IMG/VR virus record: IMGVR_UViG_3300025646_000067
Coordinates: 1 to 48,469 of that record
DNA: 48,469 bases
Reading direction: 5' to 3' (one strand)
From: a virus
Position numbers and translations under genes: made by a program. The notes under the pieces are model-generated. The model did no database searches, was not told the DNA's origin, and worked only from the letters and a program-made list of their open reading frames with translations. Each line of letters begins with the position of its first letter. Position 1 is the stretch's first letter. Positions 47,220-48,469 of the stretch are shown one piece after another.

Positions 47220-47532
47220 AACTATATTGCTTTGCATCATCTAAAATAGATTTTAGATAATCTTTTATTTTCCTTGCTTGTGGTTTTGATATGTGACCAT
47301 AACCTTCTCTCAGTTGTTTATGTTCTTGATCAGATCCTCCTTTAATATACTGATCCAAATCTTCAATAAGGCAACTTATATTATAAGCTGTAGAGCTATT
47401 GATAAAATCTTCGGCATCTTGCTTTACGGCATTATTTACTTTCAAATAATCATATAGTTTTAATACAAACTTACCTTGAAAAGCATAATCTATGGATTTT
47501 TCAACATCGAAATAAATTTCTTTATTTTGCAC
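47179..47532 (-). CDS. conserved hypothetical protein (GTG start), 117 aa
   Basis: 117 aa from GTG at 47530-47532 (MQNKEIYFDVEKSIDYAFQG). The block YAFQGKFVLKLYDYLKVN, then DAEDFINSSTAYNISCLIED, and the basic C-terminus YEKRKGRKRKQSK are familiar from cyanophage genes of unknown function. The open frame extends 23 codons upstream across the glutaredoxin gene end, so I use the GTG just after that stop (4 bp). A basic tail suggests nucleic-acid contact. Confidence 0.6.
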   Translation of the reverse strand: MQNKEIYFDVEKSIDYAFQGKFVLKLYDYLKVNNAVKQDAEDFINSSTAYNISCLIEDLDQYIKGGSDQEHKQLREGYGHISKPQARKIKDYLKSILDDAKQYSYEKRKGRKRKQSK

Positions 47533-47536
47533 GACT

Positions 47537-47773
47537 TTAGAATAGATTGTTCTCTTTGATATATTTAACAGTTTCTGTGCATCCACCGAGATTTTCTCCA
47601 TTATAAATCACCTGAGGAAATGTAGATCCATCACCAAATATATCATAAAACTCTTGCTTGTCAAAATCTGTTCCGAGATTCAAAACAGAGTGGTCTAGAT
47701 TTGCAAGATTCATAACTTTTTTTATTTTATCGCAGTATGGGCATCCAGACTTTGAATAAATGATAAACTTCAT
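47537..47773 (-). CDS. glutaredoxin
   Basis: 78 aa, the length of small phage and bacterial glutaredoxins. The redox centre is C11-P-Y-C14 (SKSGCPYCDKIK), the cis-proline TFP is at 51-53, and GGCTE at 63-67 ends the active-site loop. It transfers electrons from glutathione, for example to ribonucleotide reductase. T4-like phages commonly carry one. It overlaps no gene but abuts the 117-aa gene. Thioredoxin-like fold inferred from motif order. Confidence 0.9.
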   Translation of the reverse strand: MKFIIYSKSGCPYCDKIKKVMNLANLDHSVLNLGTDFDKQEFYDIFGDGSTFPQVIYNGENLGGCTETVKYIKENNLF

Positions 47774-47787
47774 AATAAAACTCCTGT

Positions 47788-48120
47788 TTAAATCTCTTTT
47801 AAATGCTGAACTTTGTAGTATGTAGATTTTTTGTTGTTCTTAGCAAATCTTATACCAACACCAAGAGGTTGTGTTGATTTTTCGTCATCTTTCCATTTAT
47901 ACAAGAAAGAAGTTACGGTAACAATCTGCCCATTTACACCTCTATGATCTGGATTTTCAATCCTATACTTTTTATTTACTTTTATATTATAATATTTTAT
48001 AACTCCTGGTTTTTCTTCAACTCTGAAGAAATAACTACCCACATCAGGTTTAGATTTTCTAATTTTAAGATTTTCAATCTGTTCATTACTAAGATCATTA
48101 ATGTCCTTTGGAATGTCCAT
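47788..48120 (-). CDS. conserved hypothetical protein, 110 aa
   Basis: 110 aa with VKYYNIKVNKKYRIENPDHR-like beta strands (about residues 40-65) and QIVTVTSFLYKWKDDEKSTQ following. It may have an OB or SH3-like fold from strand pattern, but this is uncertain. A perfect late octamer (48145-48152) is 24 bp upstream, right after a terminator. It starts the run glutaredoxin, 117-aa, 70-aa, and so on. Function unknown. Confidence 0.6.
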   Translation of the reverse strand: MDIPKDINDLSNEQIENLKIRKSKPDVGSYFFRVEEKPGVIKYYNIKVNKKYRIENPDHRGVNGQIVTVTSFLYKWKDDEKSTQPLGVGIRFAKNNKKSTYYKVQHLKEI

Positions 48121-48144
48121 TTAAGTTATTAGAACTAATAAAAA

Positions 48145-48152
48145 TATTTATA
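48145..48152 (-). promoter_or_regulatory. T4-late promoter octamer (perfect TATAAATA)
   Basis: Minus strand TTATAAATATT, 24 bp upstream of the 110-aa gene and immediately after the psbD-side terminator. Confidence 0.7.
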
Positions 48153-48178
48153 AAAAAAGAGGGTTTTTTGACCCTCTT
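48152..48178 (-). terminator. rho-independent terminator after psbD
   Basis: Minus strand stem AAGAGGGT / ACCCTCTT (8 bp), CAAAAA loop, then a run of Ts. It ends the transcript carrying psbD and the 35-aa membrane gene. Confidence 0.9.
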
Positions 48179-48184
48179 AGTATA

Positions 48185-48469
<285 letters not shown>

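Overview
The window is a 48.5 kb piece of an AT-rich T4-like cyanophage (myovirus of marine Synechococcus or Prochlorococcus). The evidence is a T4-type baseplate and tail module, the T4 replication and late-transcription block (gp33, gp59, gp32), and cyanophage auxiliary genes: psbD (photosystem II D2, partial at the right edge), speD, phoH, thyX, a glutaredoxin and a 2OG-Fe(II) oxygenase. Almost every gene lies on the minus strand. The exceptions are one odd Trp/Tyr-rich gene (13872-14504) and the gp4-gp48-gp53 block (37228-39631).

Layout on the + coordinate (minus-strand transcription runs right to left). 1-2.2 kb: small early-type genes, a SprT-like metallopeptidase and a 32-aa membrane peptide, with two near-consensus sigma70 promoters. 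2.3-20.5 kb: tail-fibre and adhesin genes, two of about 2000 codons, each behind a T4-late-like octamer (TATAAATA or a one-base variant). 20.5-21.6 kb: an early-type island inside the late region, with a perfect sigma70 promoter, four small genes, a tRNA and a terminator. 21.6-37.2 kb: structural, spike, hub, tape-measure-like and baseplate genes, including gp5-like, gp27-like, gp26-like and gp54-like proteins. 37.2-39.6 kb (+ strand): gp4, gp48, gp53. 39.6-42 kb: gp32, a DUF1825-like gene, gp59 and gp33. 42-44.7 kb: RecB/Cas4-like nuclease, PhoH, ThyX and small genes. 44.7-45.3 kb: three tiny genes under a promoter with an NtcA-type box and an RNA leader that looks like tandem glutamine aptamers. 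45.4-48.5 kb: speD, small conserved genes, glutaredoxin, a 35-aa membrane protein and the end of psbD.

The genes fit two programmes. Sigma70-like promoters (637, 1680, 21536, 40686, 41941, 44692, 45255) drive takeover, replication and metabolic genes. T4-late octamers drive virion genes, and gp33, the late coactivator, is encoded here. Stop/start overlaps (TAATG, ATGA, GTGA, TTGA) show tight translational coupling.

Most worth following up: (1) a nitrogen-sensing cassette at 44.7-45.3 kb that combines an NtcA-type box and a tandem glutamine-riboswitch-like leader; (2) a perfectly phased slippery heptamer at the end of the gp26-like gene that would fuse it to the next small ORF, as in lambda-type tail chaperones; (3) a complete type-1 copper (cupredoxin) ligand set inside a 2016-aa tail protein; (4) two related tape-measure-like proteins carrying different wall hydrolases (M23 and GH19); (5) a divergently transcribed Trp/Tyr-rich protein between tail-fibre genes.
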